NCBI RefSeq assembly: GCF_000003815.2
Contig: NC_049981.1
Span: forward strand, 28,322,379-28,384,378
Direction: 5' to 3'
DNA: 62,000 nucleotides
Origin: Branchiostoma floridae
Lineage: Eukaryota; Chordata; Leptocardii; Amphioxiformes; Branchiostomatidae
How positions within the stretch are numbered: position 1 is the first letter of the stretch; every line of letters starts with the position of its first letter. Shown here one piece after another: positions 11,231 to 22,800 of this stretch. The notes under the pieces are model-generated. The model made no database searches. It had not been told where the DNA came from and was given only the letters and a program-made list of their open reading frames with translations. Both the position numbers and the translations under genes were made by a program.

Positions 11231-11653
11231 AATACAACACGGTGTATTCCGCATCACCCGAGGTACCTTTGGCCGTTGAACAATTCAACCCGCGGGAGTT
11301 AGTAAAAGTCCATCCCGCGCCTGATGGCGCATAGGGCGGCGCCCATCTCCGTTTCAGTAGCCCTTGGGTCACACAACGCAATTACTACAGCAGGGGGCTA
11401 GTCCACTGGTAGTGGTGTGTGTTCAACTTCCATACTCTTTCCCGAATGCTGAGTGCTAAGCAGAGAAAGAAGTACCATTTCTAAAGTCTTTGGTATGACT
11501 CGGCCGGGGATCGAACTCACGACCTACCGAATGCAAGGCGAACACTCTACCCACTAGGCCATTGCACCCGCGGGAGGGCTGGGACGATATGGCTTTTTAT
11601 CACCAGGTCCGTAACACCTGTATCGAATGTTATCGCAGCCAGACATGACATAA
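11231..11653. mobile_element. MITE interrupted by a SINE (same family as 37291-37685)
   Basis: Left end ACGGTGTATTCCGCATCACC matches the 37.3-kb copy (GGTGTATTCCGTATCACC). The segment CCCGCGGGAGGGCTGGGAC at the SINE's right junction matches 37373-37391 apart from the interruption. The last 70 bases (about 11583-11653) align closely with 37615-37685. The central part present at 37.4-37.6 kb is missing here, so this is an internally deleted copy. Confidence 0.75.
11299..11566 (-). mobile_element. tRNA-derived SINE
   Basis: Read on the minus strand, the element begins with a tRNA-like head. It has an A-box-like TGGCCTAGTGGG and, about 35 bases on, a B-box-like GTTCGATCCCC. A roughly 190-base non-tRNA body follows, containing GCGCCGCCCTATGCGCC. 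Both sides carry the 10-bp direct repeat CCCGCGGGAG (11289-11298 and 11567-11576), the target-site duplication. There is no coding capacity; its type is mobilised by LINE machinery in trans. Family name not assigned. Confidence 0.85.
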
Positions 11654-13566
11654 GAGGAGTTATAAACTGCTTGGGTCATTGGTAAAATTGGAATATTTTG
11701 TGGACTGCAGGCATTAATTTCAACAAGTAACTATATATTGTTCGATGACATCATGTGTTTTTCTAGTTTTTATGGTTGAAGCAAAGAAGTACAAAAAGAC
11801 AGGGAGAGCCCAGAGAAAAGAACGATCATTTTTGATATGGTTTTAGATTTGTAGTGAAGATGATACTGTGATCACTGGGAAAGGTCAACATTTCGTATGA
11901 TCACTCTAAAGATCCATAGATAAACAAAAAACGTTAATCAAATATTTTACAAAGTGTAAGAGTTGTTGTAACTAAGAAATCACTTGGTCCATCAGTTATC
12001 AATAAGAATTAACTTATAACTCAAATGTAAAGCTTTTATCCTTTTCATGACTTTCTGCACTTGATTTTAATTTATCACCTTTGCATCATGAAACATACAG
12101 TTAGATAAATTGAGGTAAGTGAGTTATTCAACTTATTGTCACAACTGTTAAATCAAACATGCAAATTAGTATATTTACAGTAGTTTCTGCAGACAGCTTG
12201 TCCAGAGTTCACAATAAGCTATTCCCTCGGGAGAGCCACATTGTCATCACGCATTTCAGCACTCAAAGCTGAGATACTAGCCACTCAGTCTGTCTCTATG
12301 TGCATCTTACATGTGTATTGTACATTATTTTATAAATATGAATCTTCTACTTTACATTGTATGTTCATTATCATAGTAGACAGGTATTTTGTTTTTATAG
12401 CTTAAACATTGTATATGGTGTCATGCATGTGACATACATGTACCAAGGACATACATACATGTATATATGCTGTCTAGTAATAAAATTCATAACATTCATT
12501 TGATTCCAATAAATGCTAATTACTTAAAATTTCATGGGATGAACCTTATTACCAGGGCATTAATCCATTTGTACTCTTATTAGTTAGACATATACTAGTA
12601 TTTCAAACATTCTCAGTATATTGTGTTCAAGTTTCTAGTTTTAGACGTCATGAGTCTTAATGCGTGCAGACCTGGAAACGAAACCGTCTACAAAGGAAGG
12701 GACTACCTTCCCTCTTGATAGAATATTTCTATAGTTTATTAAACAGACTCCCTGACATGAAATCATAATCAGGAAATGACTAACAAGGCTTTTTATCTTT
12801 GCCAAGAAGATTATGTTTTCCATTGTGTTATGGTGGCAATGTTGTGGGTGTGCATGTTTTTAAATGTTAACATTGTGCCCCCCTCCCCTCTTCTGTGACA
12901 CTATAGGGTTACCGCATGTCTGGTTCAGTTGGTTGGGTGAACAACAAGCTACTTCCTTCCCAAAAATCCTTGGACTGTAGACAGTTTATTTTGGCATGAC
13001 CCTGATTTCCTAGGTCACTATGTGGTAATCTGTCACATGACCATAAGCCAATCACAGAGGTGAAATTATCTGTAGGTCGTGTAAGAGTAATATGTTAGGT
13101 AATTGGAATTAAAGGCTATGGATGCACTTTACTGAATGATGACTCCACCGTATAAAATTAGAAAGTACTCAATAAATTGAATGTTTAGAAGTCAGGGTAG
13201 GAGCGCAACCTTTTTTTGTAACTCTGGCAGGTGGAAAATTCCATTTTCTTTTACAATATAACACATTAAGTACTGGCAGCAAAGGTGTATCTAGTATAGG
13301 GAATAACTTTTTGCACATCAAATTTCCTCACATTGAAGTTCTTTGATCCATATTAATTCTTGAAAAATAAAGTTTGCAGAAAAACAATAGAATTTCAATG
13401 AAATCTTACAAACTGGCTGGTTTACAGAAAAAATCATAGTGTACATGTATATGATTGTTATTATGAACCTTCTTAAAAGGTCACGACGATTGTTTGCTGA
13501 GCCTGTTACTTTGGTTTTGTATCAAATGACCTTTTTGCCCATAACTCAAGGCAAAGGTAGACATTA

Positions 13567-15137
13567 GGGACTGTACGGCATTTACCGAGGGGGGAGGGTC
13601 GGTCGCCAGGGGGGGAGGGCCAAGCAAAAAAAATTTTGAGCCAGGGGGAGGGCCTAGCAAATTTTTTTGACTTGGGGGGAGGGCCAAGCAAAAAAATTAG
13701 CTTGGTCTACCAGCAAAATTTGTCCCAAGTCTCAAGTCCCTTAAAATCCACGAAACGACGTTTCAGAGGGTCAAGATTTCAAAATTTTTCTGGACCTCCG
13801 CAGGGGATCGCCCAAGTTCGGCGCTCGGGACACAGTGAAAATGCGAAAGGAGAGGGGGCGGGGCTTATGCATCGCCCTCGAAAACCTTTTTCACTTACAG
13901 AAATGTTATTAAACTCTAGATTAGTGTGTCAAAATTTCCCCCTGGCCCACAAAATGTAAGAAATGGCGTTTCTGAGCTCGAGGGTAAAGATTTGCAAATT
14001 TCCCTGGATCCCTTTTGACGTGACTGGCCTCGCGCCATTGGTGGCCAACATCGTGATAATGTGTTCGGGGGGATTTAATTTTGTATTTCTAAATTGAAAT
14101 GCCATTAAAGTTAGCTTTGTTTGCCAGCAAAATATTCCCCTCAAACTGCAGGAAATAGCTTTTAAGAGGGTCAAGATTTCAAAATTTCCCCGGACCTACC
14201 TTGCGATTCTTCGTGCCTTTGGCGCCACATATGGTGTTGGAAACGTTGTTCTCAAAAACTTGAAACCCTTGTTTTTTTTTCCATAGAAATGTCATTTAAC
14301 CAGCAAATTTTTTTTTGCCCATCAAAATGCAATGCAGGAAATCGTGGCAAAAATTAAAGCATGGCATNNNNNNNNNNNNNNNNNNNNNNNNNNNNNNNNN
14401 NNNNNNNNNNNNNNNNNNNNNNNNNNNNNNNNNNNNNNNNNNNNNNNNNNNNNNNNNNNNNNNNNNNNNNNNNNNNNNNNNNNNNNNNNNNNNNNNNNNN
14501 NNNNNNNNNNNNNNNNNNNNNNNNNNNNNNNNNNNNNNNNNNNNNNNNNNNNNNNNNNNNNNNNNNNNNNNNNNNNNNNNNNNNNNNNNNNNNNNNNNNN
14601 NNNNNNNNNNNNNNNNNNNNNNNNNNNNNNNNNNNNNNNNNNNNNNNNNNNNNNNNNNNNNNNNNNNNNNNNNNNNNNNNNNNNNNNNNNNNNNNNNNNN
14701 NNNNNNNNNNNNNNNNNNNNNNNNNNNNNNNNNNNNNNNNNNNNNNNNNNNNNNNNNNNNNNNNNNNNNNNNNNNNNNNNNNNNNNNNNNNNNNNNNNNN
14801 NNNNNNNNNNNNNNNNNNNNNNNNNNNNNNNNNNNTCCCTCTATTAGTATCAACCAGATATTTTGATGTGAACCATTCTGTTCTCCTTTCTACTAGCGGT
14901 GAGAGATATGCTTCGCGATGGAACTCATGAAAAAGTATGACGCAAACCACATTTCCCTGAAATGGGATCGTGTAATATGCGTCTAGAATAGGAGGGGGAG
15001 GGCCTAGCACATGAACTGTGACTTCGGGGGAGGTCCTAGCAAAAAAATTTTGACCTGGGCGGAGGGCCTAGCAAAAATTTTTTTACCCGACCCTCTGGCG
15101 ACCAGCCCTCCCCCCTCACTAAACGCCGTACGGTCCC
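13567..15137. mobile_element. PIF/Harbinger-like non-autonomous element with an internal gap
   Basis: The ends are inverted: GGGACTGTACGGCATTTA at the left and, read on the opposite strand, GGGACCGTACGGCGTTTA at the right. Both are flanked by TTA (13564-13566 and 15138-15140), the TWA-type 3-bp target site and G-rich end expected of PIF/Harbinger. G-rich subterminal blocks (GGGGGAGGGCCTAGCAAAAA) occur three to four times at each end. The interior carries an imperfect repeat of about 200 bp starting near 13711, 13926, 14123 and 14299, each with 'GGTCAAGATTTCAAAATTT' or a variant. A 468-N gap at 14368-14835 hides the centre; no transposase is visible. Confidence 0.7.
14368..14835. other. Assembly gap (468 N)
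   Basis: Run of N inside the Harbinger-like element, probably caused by its internal tandem repeat. Confidence 0.99.
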
Positions 15138-16842
15138 TTAGTAAATTGGAAAGACAGTTTCAACATATACGTTGTAGAATAGACTAGAGCACACTCTCAG
15201 ACACTTCTTGTATAAATTACCCTGGGATAGTCCGGTCCAAAAAACAAATTAGAGTCTTGTAGATACAGGACCATGTGTCACCCCTGGCCTATGTTTCCCC
15301 TTGTTAAGGGGGATGTTTATCTTGAGAGGCCTTCAGCCACTCCTGATGTGATTCTGTCCCTGTCAGAGTATTACAGAGCTGCCTGCAAATGGGTCGCTAA
15401 TGAGGACTGATCCATGTATCATGTAGGGGGATTTGTTCCCCGTTAGATGTAAGAAAATTCGTTTACATAATGCTAATTGGAATAATATACTCTGCTACCC
15501 GGTCTTCATTTAACAAGCTTGACAGATTAGTGAGTATCAGATCAAACCAGTCAAGTGGATTACATATTGATTATAATTTTTTACCATGCCCCTGGGATTT
15601 GCAGGAGATGGTATACTCCTGTGGCCCCTATAGGCAGAGAGATTTGTATGATGTAGGAGACAGTCTGGAGTTTGGGCATGTATAATGGATGAGATGAGCC
15701 TGCTAGTGTTATCCTACATTCTCTCTAAAATCTACACCCACTCAGTAAAGCTAGATGGTTACTGATTGTTTGGAGAATATGCAGAGATTGCAGTCTCTCA
15801 GATTTAATGTCTTCTGTCGCCATTGATGTCTGCGCTGGTCAAAGATGGAGTAAATCCCATCATCTGTCTTAGAAAATGTCACAAACTGGCTTGCGTTGTG
15901 TAACTGTAAGTCGACAATCTTCAATACGATGCCACTGTCAGGTGTCAAACTGATCGTCATTGAAAGTGAAGCAAATGTAGCTTACAGGTATTCTCTTGTG
16001 TTATCTTTTCATAGTCATAATCAGAACAGTTTGTGTCGGAAAATAAATAACTGAATACTTGTGATTTTGTATGTACTAGTTCATTGAAATGCTATAGAAC
16101 TAGAAGTCATTGAATTACTACTACATACAATTGAATTGCCACATACCAATGATAGTCGCCAATGAGTGATCTGCTAAAAGTTGGAGGAAAAAAAATAGGT
16201 ATCACAGAAGAGTAGGGATTTAAAAAGTTTAGTAACATCTCGGTATCATTATGTAGCTGGCAATGTTTATAGCAAATCGGTTTGTTTTCCTGCTGTTTTG
16301 AACATGTGAGTATGTGAATGTCAATGCCATATATACTAGTAGCTGCAATGCTGGCCTGCCCAAGATTTTTGGCCCTGTGGCTATCTCATAGGCACAAGCA
16401 AAACTCACACTGTCCTCTTGTCCGCTGGGCTGTTTCTTAGTTGCAAGATGAAGCCTCTCATCAAATACATATTATCCTGATGCCAAATTATAATTATTGT
16501 AAGCATACATATCATCAATGATATCCAATTAAATGTTTGTTGTGAATTTGGCCCATTTAGTGCTGCCCTGTGTTTTTTCTTGTGTACAGTTGTATGTATA
16601 CAGACTGTCTCCTATATAAAACTTGCACAGATTGACAAATGAAGACTGCCAAATTTTAAGCATATGTATCTATGTTGATATCCTATAAAGTGCTGTGAAT
16701 TTGTCCCATTTTCAGTGCTTTGTAAACCCAGAAGTGTTTCAGATGTCTTGTCCACCCCTTACAGTACATGTTTGATAAGATGGAACCATTCATTTTCCAG
16801 GCTAGATGTAGATAGCAGGCCTCACCCACACCCATCCCAACC

Positions 16843-19800
16843 ATGAATATTATGAGGAAGTTCATGGGTCGTGGCCGCACGGCCGGCGACGACGCCCCTA
16901 CCCAGGACAACTCGCTGGGGCTGATGCACCTGCGCAGACTCTTCATGGAGCTGTGCCACTCCCCAACAGCCATGTCACAGACTGAACAGGAGGACAAACT
17001 GTACATGATGTTACCACTCTTCTGTAAGGTAGGTAAAGTGTACATGATGTTACCACTCTTCTGTAAGGTAGGTAAAGTGTACATGATGTTACCACTCTTC
17101 TGTAAGGTAGGTAAACTGTACATGATGTTACCACTCTTCTGTAAGGTAGGTAAACTGTACATGATGTTACCACTCTTCTGTAAGGTAGGTTAACTGTACA
17201 TGATGTTACCACTCTTCTGTAAGGTAGGTAAACTGTACAGGATGTTACCGCTCTTCTGTAAGGTAGGTAAACTGTACATGATGTAACCACTCTTCTGTAA
17301 GGTAGGTAAACTGTACATGATGTTACCACTCTTCTGTAAGGTAGGTAAACTGTACATGATGTTGTTACCACTCTTATGTAAGGTAGGTAAACTGTACATG
17401 ATGTTACCACTATTCTGTAAGGTAGGTAAACTGTACATGATGTTACCACTCTTCTGTAAGGTAGGTAAACCGTGCATGATGTTACCACTCTTCTGTAAGG
17501 TAGGTAAACTGTACATGATGTTACCACTCTTCTGTAAGGTAGGTAAACTGTACATGATGTTACCACTCTTCTGTAAGGTAGGTGAACTGTGCATGATGTT
17601 ACCACTCTTCTGTAAGGTAGGTAAACTGTACATGATGTTACCACTCTTCTGTAAGGAAGGCAGGTTTTCACCAGAATGTTTACCCACTGTTGGGGTCATG
17701 TACAGAAGGACAATGGCACAAGCTGTGCGTGTCATCCTCCCCCAGAATATCCATATACGGCTGAGACATTGTTTCCTACATTTTGACTTTCAGGGACAAT
17801 TTTGTGAAGTTTGTCTATGTTACAGGCCCTAAAATACTGAATAAGATTTAAGTTTTATAAACTAATTGGAACAACAAATATGTCAATAATGTAATGTATT
17901 TGTAGATAGAATAGATTATGAACAGGATTTTGAAGTGGAGAGAACTGAACTGAGGGGTAATGAAAAACAGTATTACAAATTTCTCTAGGCAATGTAATTG
18001 TAACTGAAACTGAAAGGTAACAAGTTCCTTAATATTAATTCTCTTGTTCAAAGCAGAACAGAAACTTTAAATAGCAACAGTTACTGTAGAGTAAGTATTT
18101 CCTTTATTGCAAAGTGTGTTTTAGCCATAAGGTTTATACCTTTAGAATTGCTCCTTTTGAAAGAACCTTGAATATATATGTATTCAGTTTTATCAGCTTA
18201 TAAGGAGAAAGTTGCAACATTCAGTCTTTCTGGTATTTACTTAAAATCATATCCATCATACCATCCCACATTAACGGGAGGGGGCCATACTTTGACAGGG
18301 GTCCAAATTTCGACAGGTTTTAAAAATCATTGTTGCGGAGAAATGCATAGATGCCTCCACATGAGAAGTACACTAGCTGTAGACTAAACCTTGTTGTAAA
18401 TAACTACAAAGACGGGGTATGTGTCGAAGTTAGAAAGTCCCACAGACAACGATTGAAAAACTTGCTCAAGTTTGACGCCTTCCGTGCAAGTTGATGAGCG
18501 AACGTATCGAGACCATGGCCCGGGAAACTCTTGAATTATTCTTCGCAAAATACGACATGTGAAAAAATACCACCACACATAGAAATGATGTTTATTAGCC
18601 TTCTGAAAAATAATGCCTGTGTTCTGTTCTGCCTTTAACTGGGTTGGATAAACGGAGCTAAAATGATGCCACAAGGTTCACGCAGTCGGGGCCCCGCCAT
18701 TTTACTATCACGCACGAAGGCGGGTGAGCGATGCTCAACACGTTGAACTCAGTCAACCCGTCCGTCGAGCGACATACATTCAAGAAAAATCGATCCCTAC
18801 CGGCTAAAAAATCCTGTAGCCATTGCTGCTGCCAAAAGACAGGATGAAAAGGCAATCAAGGAAGCCGAAAAGCGAAAATGCCATCACAGTCCAACGTAAC
18901 AATGCGCTGCCGTTTTGCGGCAAGTTGGTCTCACCGTGAGAGGTAAACGTTTTAACACACCGTATTTGAATAAGTCGCGTAATACAAAATATGACCCATA
19001 TTTGGTACAAAAAAATTATAATGAAGACTTTTAGTGCTATTCTATTTGCATAAGTTGTTTAAAAATGTACGGCGATGGTCTGGTTGTTACTATGTCGGAG
19101 TTTGGACCCCTTTTTTGTGTTGGAACGTTCTGCTAGGACGCAAGCCGAAAACCTGCCGTCATTGACGACGCCTNNNNNNNNNNNNNNNNNNNNNNNNNNN
19201 NNNNNNNNNNNNNNNNNNNNNNNNNNNNNNNNNNNNNNNNNNNNNNNNNNNNNNNNNNNNNNNNNNNNNNNNNNNNNNNNNNNNNNNNNNNNNNNNNNNN
19301 NNNNNNNNNATGCAATGGTGGAATGTAGGTCACACTTGCTCCCTGGAGGAATTTGTCCTTTGAAACTAGACAGGGAACTCTGCACAATGGATCACGTTGT
19401 CTTGGTTGTTATGTTATGTTATGAAGGATACATTTTCTTTTCTAGAGCTTGTTCAAGCCATACGCCACAGGCAGACAGGAAATAATTCTGTAGTGCTCAG
19501 CTGTAGGTTTAGGTCACTGGCAGACCATTGTGCTGTACCGGGGATAGTACATTTCTGCTGGCTGTAGGTTTGTGTTACAGGTGGGCTAGTATATTGTGCC
19601 AGGGATAGTGCGACAGGGAAGTTCCAGTCTATTTCTGATAAGTTGTTTAAAAATGTAGGGCGATGGTCTGGTTGTTACTATGTCGGAGTTGGGACCCCTT
19701 TTTTGTGTTGGAACGTTCTGCTAGGACGCAAGCCGAAAACCTGCCGTAAGTTTCGTGCGCTGTCAAAGTACAGTGCGGAACGCTACTGTCAAATGAAATA

Positions 19801-22800
19801 TATATCTGTACAGCTTCAATAACAGTTATATGGATGTATACAAGATCTTAACTTGTTTTTGATGAGTTCACTGTAAAATGTACATTGACAAAAGCCATGC
19901 GCATCCACTTAGAACGGGTGTCGAAGTATGGCCCCCTCCCGTTACAGTTTCTAAAATGTACTAAACTGTGCATGTCCTTTTGGCAGGTGTTTGGAAATGC
20001 ATCAGCCACTGAAATGACAGAGAAGTTTGGAGACATCCTGCAGTTCAGTAGCCACTGTGGTCGCCTGATGGTGAACGAGATCAGGAGACGAGCATCCAAC
20101 AAATCTACAGGTGAGTTTACACCATGGGTCTTAAGTACACTAAAATTGATTTTCATACAAAAGCCTTGTCAAACTTCTAGTCAACAGTGACGTTTGTACA
20201 AACATGATGCAAAGCAAGCAGAAAGAGAGACAATGCATACTTAGTTTAGTATTCTTAACAATTTACAATACAGATGAAGTTTTTATATAGCCTATATCAT
20301 AGTATATGTACATGTAAACTTAAGTAATGATAGTTGCAAAATGATTTTTTTTTTACATTTTGCTCACTTGAAACAATTGTAACTGTTGTGAAATAGACCT
20401 ACATACTGTTATATCTTACATGTTGAAGTTAATGCTTGTGCATGCTATATCAGTGGTTATCATATTATCATGTCTTTTAGGTAATATCCACAGTTGTACA
20501 ATGTTCCACATCTCTTACAATAAGTTCCATGTAATTCTCTTGTCTACAGAGGCTGCAAGTTGTTCCATTGTGGAGTACTTAGAGATTAAAACTGTTGAGG
20601 AGACCAGCTGTGGATGGATGCTGCTCACCAGTCTCAACCTGCTCGCTGCTGGAGGAAAGGTTTGTTGTCTGTTTGTTTGTTTGTTTGTTTTTGTTTGCTG
20701 AACAATGACTGTAACACATTAACAATTTATAACCATTAATTGGTCTCCAACCGGATATTTTTACACTAGTCTGAATAGACACACAAGAAAACAGCCTGGC
20801 CCAGTTCAGGTCAGGTGAAAGCAAATATACTGAACTTTTTTAATGTCATGTTTCCCTACTTCTTTTGATTTTCTTAAATAATTAGGAATCAGAGAACTCG
20901 GAAACCTAGCAATTCTAGCCAACAAGGCCATACCAATTTCAGTTGTTTCGTGGATTTTTTTTTTCAGAAAAAGTATTGAATGACAGAAACAAATTGGCTA
21001 ATAGATAACAGCTTACATTAATAAAGAATAACAAGTTTTCAGCTTGAAAAAGCAAAAGGAAGCAAACATAACCACTGTAACGTATTGCTTGTTAAAAATC
21101 ATTTTAAAAAGGTGTTTTATGTATGTTCTAATGTCGTTCATAAATAAATTTTTTTCAATCATATGATATTCTAAGGAGCATACAAAGGCAAGCTTATGAG
21201 TTGCTGTCCTCTGAACTTGTTGTATGGCTGCAGAGTAATTTGAATGGTGAAAATTTGCTGAGAATATACTTATATAGGAGCGTTCAATTCCAAGCACCAA
21301 TCAGTTGAATTAGTGTGGCCTAAAATCAGAAAGCCGTGCCCCTTGCATATATGCATATACATAATTATGTACATGTGGATCCAGGCACACTGCCTGTTAA
21401 TGGGCATTTGTCTTCAGCTTGTATCTCAGCTTGTTTGAGTCATGAACATAGTTCTATAAAGTGAGATAAATAAAAAATATGAAATTAAGTGGAACCATCG
21501 AATCATGTTCTAGTCTTCATCGGTCAAGACTTATAGTAGTAGTCTTAATAAGCCCTGAGTTCCCAAAACAATAGTCTCATTGGAAAGCTGATTAGGATTG
21601 TCTCTTGATGAGTTGTCCAACCAGTTGCCTCATTAAAGCACACGTGTACAATGTACATGTGAAGACAATTTGCCCTGAGGTCATCAGTGGTGGCAGCTAC
21701 ATTTGTGGACACGGTAGGTTTGCAGCAGCTGTTATGATTGTTTTTTTTGATAACTGAGGCAAGAAGAAACCAGAGAGGAAAAACAGCCTTGGAAGGACAC
21801 TTGTGGTCATCACGAAGAAGAAGTTAGCCCATTGCTTCATATTCATCTGCATGCTGTGGTCTTGGCAAGACAGTTGTTCCTGTGGCATCTTGCAGCAGAA
21901 CTTTACCAGGGAACAGACCATCAATTTAGCTGTTTCAAAAATCCTACAGTGTACAACCACCAGTCTGTGGGGATAGGATACGACAATGCCACGGGAACGT
22001 ACGAGATCGTCGTCTCTACAGGACAGCGTGCTCTACCTGTTTGGGCCAGATCAGGATCAGCAAACACTGTTGACACTAGAAGAGAAGCCGTACTTCTCTA
22101 AACTACAGAGATGCAGAGAAATGCTTCTAGCTGGCCGGGGCCTCCTTTTCGGCATACTGTCAGGACTTGGGTATCTCGGCTGTGCCACCATCGGGCACAT
22201 CCTTGTCAAACAGAAAGGCTTCTCTGGCTTTCAGACAATTGCGCTGAACATGATGTTTTCTGCAGCCTCGTTTGTGCCTTGGCTTGTTGTATGCAAGCCA
22301 CCACTCACAGAAGGAGACTGGAGACTGGTCCGCTCCCTGGTGATCATGGGTTTAGCGCAAGGACTGTCGGGCATCGGGATGTTGCTGGCGGCATACCTCA
22401 TCCAGCTGGCGAACATGTACGCGATAATCAGCGGCGCTGTCCCCGTCTATATCTCCATTATTTCGTACATGTTCCTGAAGGAGCCTCCCCACATTGCAGA
22501 CCTTCTCGGAATCCTCATCAGCATTGTCGGAATCTGTTTCATTGGTGTTGGAGAGATTTCCAATGACGCTGTCATGGCCGTGTCCAAAAACGTCACCTCA
22601 CACCTCAATGTACTGGTGTCCTCGGATCAGTTGTGGAAGGTAGACCCTACACTGAACAGAGTGGTCGGAGTACTGTGTGCCATTTTCTCTGCCTTCTCGT
22701 CGACCATCGCTTACTCCCTCTCCCGAACAAGCCGCGTGAAGGAGGCAAACCTGATGACAATACTAACGTACATGTCCATTGCCGGAATCATTCTGTCGTT

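Larger units (their letters stand above)
9390..16800. other. Upstream or first-intron region of WDFY3; repeats only
   Basis: About 7.4 kb with no exon I can support. It holds a CAGGG-ended MITE (10591-10861), a MITE with a nested SINE (11231-11653), a dispersed 'GCCAAGAAGGTTATG'-type repeat (about 12790), a Harbinger-like element with an N gap (13567-15137) and otherwise plain A/T-rich DNA. Short ORFs at 10144, 12641, 15470 and 15751 lack splice context and family resemblance. Confidence 0.65.

Noticed and set aside
11490-11572. tRNA gene on the minus strand
   Set aside because: A- and B-box-like words are present, but the sequence continues into a SINE body with target duplications, so it is a retroposon head.
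14296-15010. ORFs of 170-220 codons across the N run, and similar ones at 4162-4765, 8610-8997 and 19059-19485
   Set aside because: They are mostly translated N; the real flanking residues are few and unrelated.
15751-15960. 69-codon minus-strand ORF
   Set aside because: No splice context, family resemblance or neighbours on that strand.
16943-17735. Long minus-strand ORFs (242 and 181 codons) of YLPYRRVVTSCTV-type or SLPTLQKSGNIMY-type repeats
   Set aside because: They are antisense readings of the 39-bp array; because the unit is 13 codons every frame stays open. No independent gene evidence.
22111-22566. 151-codon ORF
   Set aside because: Out-of-frame shadow of the SLC35G-like gene.
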